This document shows positions 22,501 to 33,984 of a stretch of 64,000 bases of DNA, in pieces. A model generated the notes under the pieces. The model worked only from the letters and a program-made list of their open reading frames with translations, had not been told where the DNA came from and ran no database searches. The position numbers and the translations under genes are program-made. Location: the NCBI GenBank assembly GCA_001600055.1, contig BCIV01000018.1:1-64000 (forward strand), in the 5' to 3' direction. Each line of letters starts with the position of its first letter. Within the stretch, counting starts at the first letter, position 1. Source of the stretch: Filobasidium wieringae. Its lineage: Eukaryota; Basidiomycota; Tremellomycetes; Filobasidiales; Filobasidiaceae.

Positions 22501-25070
22501 TGGTTGTGGGGCATTCATATCGAATTTGTCGTTTTTTGCAGCATTACAAGCAGTATAATCTGGCTGCACAAGCTTTCCAGGTGGCGTTAAGGGCTGAGCC
22601 TGAAGATGCAGCTGTCTGGACCCGCCTAGGAGAAGCCTACGTTAGGTCGGGCCGTCACGTTGCCAGTCTCAAAGCACTTTATCAGGCGCTCGAATATTCA
22701 CCTGACAGTTGGATCTGTTACTATCACATTGGTGGTGTGCAACGAGAGTTGGGATCGTTTGCGTTAGCCATCTCTGCTTATGAAAAAGCCCTCGAAATGC
22801 GCCGCGATGAACCTGGTACGATTATCGCTTTGAGCGAGGCATGGCTGGCTCTAGGAAAATCTGAACGACAGATTGGTCTACGCGAACGTGCATATAGGTC
22901 GACACTACATTGCTTGAAGCATCTTACCACTGTTCTCGGTCAAAAGCCATACCGTCATACATATTGGAAGCTATTTGCAGAGGCCTGTCTCAATATTTCT
23001 GGATGTATCACGCACAAAGAGGATCTATCGGAGGCGTTCACTGCCATTCGACCGACTCTTGAGCATATGTCGGAGGTTGACGACGAGAAGACATCTACAG
23101 TACCTGAAGTCACATCTGTAGCGAGCTTGTTACGGTTGAACGAGTTTTCTCGAAAGGATCTCATCAAGACTTCTATTGTTGTCTACGCATACCGCGCGAA
23201 TCTCTTGAAATTCGATACGAAGCTGGCAGAGGTACCCTTATACGATAAGGCCTGTGCTCTCCATTTGTTGGCTACGGTTCTCCTCGAGACTGAACCTGAA
23301 AGCGTGCAAATATACCCTTGTCAAAAGGCCGCCGCTCTGGCAATGAAGCAAGCACTTGACATTGATCCATCCAGTCCGACGATGTGGAATGCTTTCGCTG
23401 TTGTGTCTGCTGTAGCCAGTCCGCAACTGGCTCAGCATGCTTATGTAACTGCCATCGAGCTGCAACCACGAGTGAGTTGCACCGAACGGGGGGTCGTAGC
23501 TCCTGACTTAGCCCTACTGTCTACAGAATCCCGACATCTGGTGTAATTACGGTTTCATGTGCCTTGAATGTGGAGATGCCGAGTTAGCCAACGAGGCTTT
23601 CTCGAAAGCACAAATCACCGAACCGGAGCACGCTAGTGCTTGGCTGGGACAAGCACTGGTCGCATACAAGAAGGGGGATCATGGGGATGCCGAAGCCCTG
23701 TTCGAGCACGCCAGCACCTTGTCTTCTGGCAACCTCGTCAGTGTCATTCTCATCGCATGTCTGATTCCACTAATTTTCTCTTTTCGTAGTTGCTGAGCGG
23801 GCTGGGTTACTCTGCCTTACTTTTCGCTCCTTCGGTGACAAGCGCATTTGCTTTGGACACATCTCTCTTGCACCAACCGTCGTTTGCGCTTGCTCGTTAC
23901 TGTGATGAGACGCCTCATGATACTTCTGCCCTCCTTCTACATGCTCTCATCCTTGAACGACTTGGACTGACCGAAGCAGCCATGAACCGAGTACAGGATG
24001 CAGCTTCTCTCCTGGAAGCAAGATATGAGAAATCCGAGTCTGCCGAGATTGAGAAACAGTATATCGTCGCGTTGGTCAATCTCGGTCGTCTGCAGCTTTC
24101 CCAGGGAGAAAACGAGAATGCTGCTTCGACCATGACCGATTGCATCGGTCTATGTTCTGATCGTACGGATGATGAGGGGATCGCTATTCTCGCACAGTGT
24201 CATCTGGTCTTGGCAATCTCCCTCTCCAACCGAGAATCCGTGGACGAAGCTCTTGAGGAATTCCACAAGAGTCTGGGAGCGGCGGAGAAATTGTCAGTAC
24301 CTTCTAGACGGGACATATGCAAGGAACGTATCTCGGTCCTATTGGCTCGTACGTTATGGCACTTTGGGGTGGAAGATGCTCGAGATGCGGCAAAGAACAA
24401 TTTACTCGAAGCGTAAGTCAGCACCCGCCTAGAGATTCCGATCGTTTTGAGAATGCGGTTGATTGATGATGTCATCCGCGACTTTATTCAGTTTCTCCAC
24501 CGAGAGCCATGCTCCTGAGGCAATGACAGCCCTCGCATCACTGGGAGTTCTGACGGACGACGAAGGAATTGTGGAAGCTGTAGTGGCTGAAATCAATGAG
24601 CTGGGAATATCGAAAACCGACCCCGATGGTTTACTGGATTACCTGCTTGCTTTGATCAAGATGGCCAAGGTAAGCCCGCTCAAGCGAAACATTTCGAACT
24701 GAACGCGAGCTGACGAGACTCTCTTCCGAACTTTTAGGGCGATATGGAAGGTGCCAAAAGAAGCTTGGCCTCTGTGATCCACGCCAAGCCGACGGACACG
24801 AAGAACCGTCTACGGTTCGCGAAGATCCTCCTCAGTCTGTCCGACACAACCTCCGCCACCGGTTTGGTAGCTGGTTTATCGGATCCCAAGCAGGGTTTGA
24901 GTATCGAGGAGACGGCAGGTGCACTCACGATAGAAGGAGTGGCCAAGACCTTGGAAGGGGATGAGATGGCGATGAAGACGATCCAAAAGGCGATCAGACT
25001 GGAACCATGGAATCAGAAGCACTGGCAGGCTGCGGCCATGTGCGGCAAGCAAGAGGACAGTAGATCATAA
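19531..25070 (+). CDS. SKI3: Superkiller complex protein 3 (SKI3/TTC37), TPR scaffold
   Basis: Scaffold of the cytoplasmic Ski complex (with helicase Ski2 and WD40 protein Ski8), which feeds mRNA into the exosome for 3'-5' decay. The gene runs from the ATG at 19531 to the stop at 25070, with about a dozen short introns and roughly 1400 aa, close to the family norm. TPR repeats occur throughout. The N-terminal unit reads K-L-K-E-I-Q-K-H-L-K-V-E-E-Y-D-E-V, and the central array has Y-N-L-A-A-Q-A-F-Q-V-A-L-R-A-E-P-E-D-A followed by W-T-R-L-G-E-A-Y-V-R-S-G-R. The longest uninterrupted exon stretch lies around 22.5-23.5 kb. The frame looks intact throughout. Exact exon borders in the 20.5-21.6 kb part are less certain. 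Confidence 0.92.
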
Positions 25071-25142
25071 TCTTAGTAGTGTATCTAATCATGTATTTCC
25101 CGCATCGATGCATCAGATCATCTTGTTACAAACTAGGCAGCG

Positions 25143-25760
25143 CTAGCATTTTCCCTTGACGATCAATAGCGCTATCAAGAACACGAGCATCCCGACGATC
25201 CCACCTGAAACAAGGACGATCGTCTTGACCGTCATCTCAACACACCTCATCAACGTCTTCTGACCCAACCTATTCGAAGTCATGGCGTGTTTCCTAAACT
25301 CGATGTCATAACGCTTCAACACTTGAGCCGTATCGGTATGATACTTTGTGATCGACCCGTGAGCCTGCTTGGTCTCTTTGGGTGAAAGAGGTTTGTTGAG
25401 CTTCTTCTCCTTGGGCGCGCTTGTTACCGGAGAAGCAGGGGGCGGAATGGTTGGCACAGGGAGGGGGAGAGTGGAGGGTGAGACCTTTTGGAATTCGTTC
25501 CCGCAGGTACAGGTACGAACCTCCTCACCCTCCGACTGGGTAGTGACGGAAACCTTTCCATCTTTCCCCCCGGCTTGAGGCTTAGACGAGTTGGATCGAA
25601 GCGTCACAGTGACCGCACCCATCTCCTGAGGCTCGGCTACATTCTCGACCTTCTGTGAACCAGGTCTGCTAGATCGATTCATCGAGGAGGTGGCGGATTC
25701 GATGATGGAGGGGGGTTGCATGAGGGACAACAGGTAAGCGTCGGTAGGAGGGGAAGACAT
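25143..25760 (-). CDS. Predicted tail-anchored membrane protein, unknown family
   Basis: An intronless frame of 205 aa from the ATG at 25760. The open frame extends upstream to 25931, but that part looks like leader sequence. The N-terminal half is Ser/Pro-rich with a C-T-C-G-N-E-F segment, followed by a Pro-rich linker. The last about 26 residues form one strongly hydrophobic helix (V-L-V-S-G-G-I-V-G-M-L-V-F-L-I-A-L-L-I-V) with a short K-G-K-C tail, the arrangement of a tail-anchored protein facing the cytosol. I do not recognise a domain. It converges on SKI3 with only 72 bp between stops. Confidence 0.75.
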   Translation of the reverse strand: MSSPPTDAYLLSLMQPPSIIESATSSMNRSSRPGSQKVENVAEPQEMGAVTVTLRSNSSKPQAGGKDGKVSVTTQSEGEEVRTCTCGNEFQKVSPSTLPLPVPTIPPPASPVTSAPKEKKLNKPLSPKETKQAHGSITKYHTDTAQVLKRYDIEFRKHAMTSNRLGQKTLMRCVEMTVKTIVLVSGGIVGMLVFLIALLIVKGKC

Positions 25761-26645
25761 TGGGTTAGCGCGTATTTGAGACGGTTGACGAAGATGGTTG
25801 AGGCGGAGGGACGATGATTGTAAAGTACGAGGTACAAGACCCGTCCGGCTCTTTCTTATGTAGATGACAACAAGGAGTGTTCGCGTAAGATGAGGCAGGA
25901 TGTCGTGACGGGGAATACCACATTTGATCAAAGGAAGACTCAGGAGAACGACAATAGCGTGACTTTACGCAAGTATGATGGCGTTAGGCGTTTCGGTACG
26001 GTCACTGGGATGGGAGACAATCCATGAGTCATCCAATGTGGATCGTCTTTACTCGCCTGGTGATCAAACGCTTCTACCCAACGTCCCTCTAGCTCCATTC
26101 GATTGCGCTACATGGAACCTCGCCTCAACGTCCTTAGTTGTAATTTTGTAACCATGACCGTCCACATACGTGTCACGTGTCAGAATGTTTCAGATTGCCA
26201 AGCTCTGTGTGATCGAGTGATCTTGCAATCTATATTGTAAGCTGTGGACGATGTCGTTGCCACCGGGTAGACGCGAGTAGAATGTCACTCAACCTTCCCT
26301 TCAGCACAGCTTTTGGTTTAGTGCGCAGGTTGCAAAGTCAATCATCAACGAGCAAATCCTTCAAAAAGGCTTCAGAGACTCTGATGCATGCCAAGATCTT
26401 GGCCATTTGCTTGCTAAGCTTCTCATCCATCACTGTATCCTCAAGATTCACTACAAGCCTACTCAGCATCTTCAATCTCATCATCTTGGCTCCCATCTAA
26501 ACGAATAGACATAGACAGCCTGTAGCGAACAGCACAGCCTTTATCGACGAACTACCTTGATCTTCAACTCGCAGCTTGAACTAAGCACTGCTCATCTGGA
26601 TTGCCAACTAACTCATACATCACAAACGAACACGATCGAACAAAC
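25761..26645. promoter_or_regulatory. Divergent intergenic region
   Basis: About 885 bp lie between the tail-anchored protein gene and the GH17 gene, which diverge. It should contain both promoters. A frame at 26282-26500 (+) starts M-S-L-N-L-P-F-S-T-A but has no family features and is probably leader or chance. CACGTGT-type E-box-like sequence occurs near 26172. Confidence 0.45.
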
Positions 26646-29172
26646 ATGGCCTACAACACCTCATACAACTCCATCCCGGCTGATCCTGCTGGAAATCAGA
26701 ACTGGAACGAACGACACGGTGAGTTATAATTTCGAGCTGAGCGTGATATCCTCAAGGTTGCTACAAGAAATAGAATGGGGCATCGAGCCTGGTTGAGAAG
26801 GGAACGAGAACAGATTTAGATCTGGAGCAAATGGGGTTGGGATCAAAGGATGATCAAACGAGAAGGTGATGGGCAGCAGGTCTTTGGAGGTGACACAAAG
26901 CATACGAAAGATCGCATGTCCGAAATGGACTTAAACACCTAGCGTTTTCACTCAAAGATTCGGCACTTCATTCTAGAAATACTTGCTGATTACAATTATC
27001 GTCGTTCCAGAATTAACGGATTTCTACGATAGCTCTTCCATCCCAGCCGTAAGCTCTCCCCCCTCTGTGACCCTTAGTCGTCGAAAAACTAACATTCCTG
27101 TCCGGATTTCCCTTCCTCTACTTAGCCACACCGCCTCTCTCAAAACCTCCAATCCTACAGCCCCTCACCTTCACAATCCTACACCTCTCTCCCCCATACA
27201 ACAGAACCCTTTGACCCACCCATGTCCCGTCCAACAACCGGGTACAGAGACTCTTACGCCTCTTCTTCTCAGGGCGATAAGGAAATGTCAGGGTTCATCC
27301 CCGGTACCGGAGCCGGGGCTGGTTTGAGCGCCGCAGTAGGGTACACGGATTGGGATCCTCAGGGGAAAAGCGGAGCTAGGTTCGCTGCGGCAAGGGAAGA
27401 GATGGATCGGAGGGATGGGAATGGGAGTGGACAAGGGGGGAGTGGGTTTGGGAGTTATGCCGCGGGAGGGGCGGCGGCGGGAGCTAGTAGGAAGAAGTTT
27501 TGGTGGATCTTGGGAAGTATATGTTTAGTCGTCGCGGCCGTTATTGGGGTTGCAGTCGGAGTGGTCGTCAGTAAGAGAGGGAGTGGGGGGAGTAGTGGTG
27601 GTAGTAGTGGGAATAGTAGTACTGGGAACGGGACTTTGGCTGGTGGGGAGGCGAATATCGGTAGTGATCCTAGTGTTTTCACCAAGGATGATCGACTGCA
27701 TAACAGTTTGTAAGTCTTCCTCTTCACCCTTCTTTCATCCTTATCTAACACGTCTCGCCTATCTACAGCTGGGGATTCGCCTACACCCCCCAAAACGTAC
27801 AATACGGTTCCTGCGCTCCCTCGCAAGCGAATATCACCCGGGATATCCAACTCTTATCTCAACTGACAACCCGGTTGAGACTTTACGGAGCGAATTGTAA
27901 TCAGACTGCCATGGTCCTCCAGGCTATCCAGGATACCAAGGTCGATATGAGTATTTATGTCGCCATCTGTGAGTCGCTGTATCGGTGTCTAGTGGCAAAA
28001 ACGAAATGGAGGTGATACTGATTTCACCTGCATCGATAGATGTGGACAGCAATACGGACGCTTATACTAGTCAGGTCGAGGCGGTTGAGGATGCTTTGAA
28101 AACTTATGGGACGGCTCACGTGCTCGGTGTGACTGTAGGAAACGAGTATATCCTCAAGTGAGTGTTCACCTGTTGATGACTTCGCGAACGGGTATCTGAT
28201 ATACGCCGTCTGCAGCAACCCGACCACCGGAGTAGCCACGATCACGGGGGACGTTACTTCGGTCAATACTACCATCAAGGGATTGGCATTGAGCAAGACT
28301 TTACCTATTGGGACGAGCGATGCGGGGAGCATGATGACTGCCGCTTTGGCACAGGGTATAGATTATTTCCATGCGAATGGTGAGTTTTGAATTGGTTGAG
28401 TTGGTCGTTTAGCAAGACGACTGATGGCGGGTTTTTTTCCTGGGGATTATAGTTCACCCGTACGTCTCTCTGAGCAGATGCTCATGATGCCCACACGCTC
28501 ATCAAAATATTCCTTCCAAATCAGCTGGTTTGGTTCGGTCCCTATTGATCAGGCAGCCGATTGGACGAACACGTATTTCCAGGAAAATGACGTCGTAAGT
28601 GATCTCATCTTGGCTCGTCGGGTATCTTGGAACTGATCGGACTATCATCTTTTAGGCCGTCGCTCAATCCGTTAGTAATCAACCGGCATGTGCGATCGCA
28701 GAGACTGGTTGGCCAACCGGTAAGTCTGAACAGGCAATCGGATGAGGTACCGATCGCTGACAGTCATTACCGACACTCAGCCTCGGACTGGACTAACGCG
28801 ACCAACAATGGCGCCACGGGATCTCAAGGTGACGCGAGCGTAGCCAACTTGCAGACTTTCTTGGACACGTTCGTTTGCGCTGCGAACACGAACGGAACGG
28901 ATTACTTCTATTGTTAGTCATTTGCATGACTTATCTACGCCGAATGATGTCGTAGATACTAACGGATTTTCTGTTCATCAGTCGAAGCGTTTGATGAACC
29001 ATGGAAAGTTGTGAGTCATTGTTTCAGGAGAGGGACGGGAGTACGAAGAATGGCAATTGATCATTCTTCTCCACGAAAACAGGTCTTTGGCGGTGTAGAG
29101 CCATATTGGGGGCTGTTCGATTCCAACCGGAACCTGAAGGATGTGACTATTCCTAACTGTTCCCATAACTGA
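26646..29172 (+). CDS. Membrane-anchored GH17 glucan beta-1,3-glucosidase-like protein
   Basis: Cell-wall beta-1,3-glucan hydrolase or transglycosylase of family GH17. Exons join in phase from M-A-Y-N-T-S-Y-N-S-I-P through a short exon (E-L-T-D-F-Y-D-S-S) to a long Ser/Gly-rich cytosolic part. One transmembrane helix follows (W-W-I-L-G-S-I-C-L-V-V-A-A-V-I-G-V-A-V-G), so this is a type II protein with an extracellular enzyme. After a Ser/Gly linker the GH17 barrel starts at F-W-G-F-A-Y-T-P-Q-N-V. The proton donor is the Glu of V-G-N-E-Y and the nucleophile the Glu of A-E-T-G-W-P-T, both intact. The C-terminus reads P-Y-W-G-L-F-D-S-N-R-N-L-K. The layout resembles fungal BtgC/Scw-type wall enzymes. 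About ten small introns are present. Confidence 0.93.
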
Positions 29173-31363
29173 TCGATAGGGGAGCATCCCGTTATACCCA
29201 CGAAGGAAGGGAGGTATGAACCGATCCTTTTTCGAACCGTTCGATTGTTCTTGCAGTGGAAGGAAGCCAATGCTAGAGAATCGTAACCATATACCATCAT
29301 CATCCTCAAGTTTCTCATCATTTTGAGGTAGTCAGGTCTCGCGATCAGGTTGAGCGCGGGAGCCCGTAGCAAGTCAGCAGATTCAGCGCATCAATTTATC
29401 ATCCTGATCATCCACCCCTATATTATCCCCTTGCATCGGGACCTGGCATATCTCATCCTAGTAGTTTCCACTCCATCATAGCTCGCTCGGCCTGTGTCTC
29501 CGTCGGTCGTGATTTTGCATGCGCAAAGCCGACGATCGATCAGATGAAGACAGGGGTACGTATTTTCTAGCCGTGGCTTCAGCTCAAGAAAGGGTTTATC
29601 CTCTACCATATACGATGATCACAACAACAATAGATCGGGAAGACTACCAGCTAGCTCTCGCTAGGCCCCGATGACAACCTTCCTGTTTTTTTGGAGAGGG
29701 GAGTTGGGATCGAGAGGTATATTGCGGTGATGGGCTTGGCGCTTTGACAAAGTCAAATCAAAGGACCTTGCAAAGATGGGTGACGATCACGATTTCTTCG
29801 ACCTATTGACAAGTAATACGCCGAATGAGCGGCCACCAGTGGTCTTTGCGCGTCGAACTCACGTCACGGATCAGTTCCAGTCCTCCGCTTACAAGAAGTA
29901 GCATGTTTCCAGGCAGGTCAACGGACGGCCCGATCGCAAAAGCATCATTGCGTACGCATTGACGAATACGGAACGCTGCACAATCCCTTGCGGCGCAGGT
30001 CAGACCGATCGCCCAAGTAGGAGTAGCAGCAAGCTCATCCAAACGGAACAAAAGCAGCACATTCGATACTCGTCTTTTTTTTTGAACGATCGTATCGTTT
30101 CAACGACACATCTGCGAAAGAGGGTACTGCACGTCTGTCGCGCGAGCTAGCTTCCGCTTGTCTCTGATGGTGATATAGGTCGCTTGAATCAGTGAACGGG
30201 GGGTATCGTACGATACATAGATCTCAAGCACGTACGATATGGACGTTGAGTTTTGCCTGTTCGTCGTTATGTATCAACTATCGATAGACTAGCCACGGAG
30301 AGACGAAAGGCCTACTGCGGCTAGGCGTTGAGACTTCTGTAGAAAGACGCGCGACTTGAGCGCTTTGACAATTCTTCTTCGCCCTTACTGTTCTCTGCTC
30401 AGTATGTTGTGAGAGAGGTGGAAGAGCCGGTAGCCATGGCGACAGGCGATGGTGAAGACGACTGCAGAGGTAGAGGCGAGGGCCGTTAGATACGATCCGG
30501 AATGTCTCAGCTTTTGTCTACAGAGTGACCAGAACGAGAACCGCAGCAAGAGCAAAAACGAGGGTGGCGAACGTGATGGCAAATGAGGGCGACAAGAGCG
30601 ACCGCAAGTTTTCAGCTTTGATAGAGCGAGAGCAGACAACTTTGAACGACATTCTGTCTGACTGCAGTTGGCAACGGCAAGTTTCACAAGATACCAAAAG
30701 CAAGAACTACGGCTGTGAGCAACACATGAGGAAAGGATCAAGAGTAGCAGCGAAGAAAGCTTTGGCCGAGGGAAAGCAACCGTATGTGACGGAAGGGTTT
30801 CTTCGTCTGTGGAGATGACGAGTGAAGACCTCTGAAAAATACGGCAGTAGTTACAGTAAGAGTGCAAGCGAGGATGGTCTAACCCAACTGTCACTAAAGA
30901 GCCACTCGCCAGCAGCACCGTCACACGTTCAGGTCAGGAGCACCGTCCCCTCAAAAACGATACTCAACAACGCACCAATCATGCACCTACACTCTCACCT
31001 ACACGACGCATCGCGCCGCACTACCCTGCCCTTATTTCGTATCAAGCTCGTACAACCATGGTCATCCACAACTCTGGAGTCAAGGAGATCGGATCTGACT
31101 TTCCTACAAGTCAAACGTCTTCTCCTCTAGATCGTGTATGACAGAGCCAACACCGCGTATTTTCAATCATACCACCCGCTCACACCCGCCCAGCCCAAAC
31201 CGTATGACCAGCATAGAGAAACCCCCACTTGCTCGCAACAAAAGCCCACGGAAGAGAACAGACCCATGATCCATCTCACATTCTCATTAAATACAGTCCA
31301 CTCCAGTCCCGTCCAATCCCGATTCCACCGCTCCGAAAACCATATCCATATCCATGCATCGCC
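29173..31363. other. 2.2-kb region without a supported gene
   Basis: This lies between the GH17 and RAD23 stops, which converge. A + frame at 30525-30818 could be joined in phase to an ATG at about 30435 across a 53-nt intron, giving a small basic protein that ends R-L-W-R, but composition and context are weak. A minus frame at 30385-30924 has Ser/Leu/Cys-rich, chance-like composition. A T9 run at 30074-30082 could be a Pol III stop, but I find no A/B boxes that make a convincing tRNA upstream. The last 400 bp before RAD23 are C/A-rich. Confidence 0.4.
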
Positions 31364-33321
31364 CTACAACCCACCCATCTCCGTATCCTCCGGTCCGTCG
31401 AAATTAGGATTATCGAACAAAAAGTTGGCCGCGAGCTCTTCGTTCTTGTCGCACAACATGTAAGCGCGTAGTACGGATTGACGATCGAACCCTAGGCTTT
31501 CCAGCTGGGTTGGCCCGGGCGTCGAGCGGCAACGAAAAGGGGAAGGGGAAGAGGGGGAGGAGGGGAAGGGGACGAAGAAGATATAAAGAGGACAGGACAA
31601 GAAGAGAAGCGCAGGTATATGAGCAAAGCAATCCCCCCCCACAGCCAAGTAGCGACCCCTGCCCCCAACTCACCCGTCTGACCGCCTCGGCCTCCATCTC
31701 CGTCAACTGAATGACCGTCTGTCCCTGCCCCTGTCCTCCCTGCGCGTAATCCCCGTCCTCAAACTCCCCCTCCTCCTCATCGCCAGCCAAGAGCTGATAG
31801 AGCGCCTCGGGGTTCTGATTGATGAGCTGGGCCAGTTGAGGGTTATTAGCCGAGATCTGTTGGATGAGGGGTTGGATCATCGCTGGGTTCTGGGCGATGA
31901 GTTGGCGTAGTTGTTGCATCATCGGGTCGTTTGCTAGGCCTTCGAGTCCACCGGGCATCCCCGCGGCGGGAGCTCCTCCAGCACCCGTAGCGGCAGCGGC
32001 ACCAGCGGCACCAGCACCACCTCCCTGTTGTTGCCCCATAGCAGCCCGAGCAGCAGCGAACAGATTATCCGCCGCGCCTCCTTCCCCCGTCCCCGGTTGA
32101 GCGGTTGCAGGAGCAGGAGCGGGATTGGAAGCGGGTGCGGGGGTAGGGACCAACGACTGAGCCGGTTGAGCCGAGGCGGGGGTGGGTGTTTGAGGGGGTT
32201 GGGCCTGAGAGAGACACACATGGGGGGTGAGCGTGAGTGTGAGTGCGAGTCGCAGGGAAGCAGGAGCATGGGATGGGGGATAGGGGTACGTACGGTCTGA
32301 GCCGCCTGGGGTTGCGGGGCGGGTTGATCCAGATGAGCCGGGATACCCTATCCAATCAAACGCAAATCAAACGCAAATCAGCTCTCCCCATTCCTCTTTT
32401 CCTCATCGACCCCCCAGCCCCAAAACAAAAGGAAAACTTTCTGCGCGCGAACACGGGCGACTCACGGTCATCAGATACTCCACGGCCCTATCTGGGTTAT
32501 TAAAGCTAGCCCGGAGGGCCTTCATCACTTGATCCCTCTCGAACCCCATGTCGATCATCGAGGCGATGGCGGTCTGGAGTTGAGGGCCTGCTATGAATGA
32601 GGAGTTGTCCGTCGAGGAGGAGGGGGTGGGTTGGGTGGTGGTGCTGGTCGTGGGGATAGGGTCAGTGCCGGTGCTGGGGGCGGCGGGGGCGGTGGGAGTA
32701 GGGGTGGAAGGAGTAGCGGGGGTGGTGGTCGATAGGGAAGAAGGAGCGGGGGCGGAGGGTGTGGGAGCGGGAGCGGAGGTGCTGGCTGGGGTGGTAGGTT
32801 GAGCTGGGGTCGGTTTGGCCTGTAGTCGGGCGAGGCGGGGCAAGGGAAAGATGGGGAACGGACAAAAGTGATGCAACGTTCCGATCAGTCTTCCATCCCT
32901 GCGTAAGGAGTAAAGGGAGAGGATGAACTGACCTTGGTGACCATCACCACCAAGAAATCCTTCTCCTTGATATTATGCTGCCCCACCGTAGTCCCATCGG
33001 CCAGTACCTTTCCTAATCGCACGAAACAATGCACATCTCATCTTCATCAGGACACCGTTCCATCTAACGACCCCACCTAGCGACCCGGGACTGACCGGCA
33101 TAGATGATCTTCTGAACCTCGATGGGGAAGCCTTGGGAATCTTTGATCTTGTTCTTGACGTCGGCTATGGTCTCGTTCTCGGATGCGTCTACGGAGAAGA
33201 CCTGTGGGTCAAAAGTGGGTGGTTGTGAGCTTGTCAGTCGAGGTGTGCGAGTGCGAGTGCGTTGTGGATGTGAGACGATACCTGCCTTGTTCTGAACTGT
33301 CTTGATAGTGAGTTTGACCAT
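31364..33321 (-). CDS. RAD23: RAD23 ubiquitin receptor / nucleotide-excision-repair protein
   Basis: Shuttles ubiquitylated proteins to the proteasome and stabilises the Rad4/XPC damage sensor. Domains in order: an N-terminal ubiquitin-like fold ([12 protein letters not shown], then [12 protein letters not shown], then K-V-L-A-D-G-T-T-V); an Ala/Pro/Thr linker; UBA1 ([13 protein letters not shown]); a low-complexity linker; the Rad4-binding domain ([19 protein letters not shown]); and UBA2 ([15 protein letters not shown]) near the end. Six exons are visible. The first intron (33202-33285) must begin with GC rather than GT for the ubiquitin-like fold to be continuous. The other introns are canonical. 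Confidence 0.95.
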
Positions 33322-33984
33322 CGTGTGAGCGCTGAGCGTGTCTGTGGTTGTGTTTGGATGTGAGAGACGACGGCGTTGCCTCTGCGAATGGTCGAATATC
33401 GTCCATCACCTTCACTTTCACTCGCTCACACTCGAATCGACGCTTCGTCACTTTCGATATCGTATCCTCATCTCACACGAACGCGCGTGGGAAAGCACTG
33501 AGCGGTGGGTGTTACGTCACCGGGATCAGTCGTGGTTGAACCTGACATCTACCCGTGTACGTAAGTAAACAACAAATGAGAGGGAGAGCGTAGATGTTGA
33601 ACGCGGTTGAACGTTCCAAACAGAGCGATAGACACTCGAAACCTCGAAACCTCTCTCACTGTCACTGTCACACACTCTCACTCGACCAAAGGCGACACAC
33701 GTGACTTCCTTCCTTCTCTCTCTTGCAGTGCAATGTCACACTGCCCAATCACATTCTTTTGATCCAAACACCTTTTCTACGCTCACAAGCAAACACACTC
33801 ACGGTCCTCGCATCCTCGTAAGTTATCGTGCCCCACCTCCCATCCACTTCTCTGGCCTAACACCTCTCCCTTCGCGTTATCCAGCATCTCACACTCTCCA
33901 ACACAACCCCTCGAACCAGATAATCCCAACCACGCACCCCAACCGACCCTCCCAAACCCCGGACGAGAAACGCGTTCCGACGTC
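33322..33984. promoter_or_regulatory. Divergent promoter region, RAD23 / 1271-aa gene
   Basis: About 660 bp separate the two start codons. The RAD23-proximal part is rich in GTGTGAG/CTCACAC-type repeats on both sides of 33430 and again at 33655-33685. I see no coding frame with support. Confidence 0.45.

Noticed and set aside
29800..30085. Possible Pol III gene before the T9 run
   Set aside because: A GTTCCAGTCC stretch loosely resembles a B box, but no A box or cloverleaf could be drawn.
30385..30924. 179-codon minus frame and the + frame at 30525-30818
   Set aside because: Chance-like composition on the minus strand. The + frame can be given a start only through a marginal splice and has no recognisable domain.
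31510..32802. Several Ala/Gly/Val-rich + frames
   Set aside because: Complement of the low-complexity RAD23 linkers.
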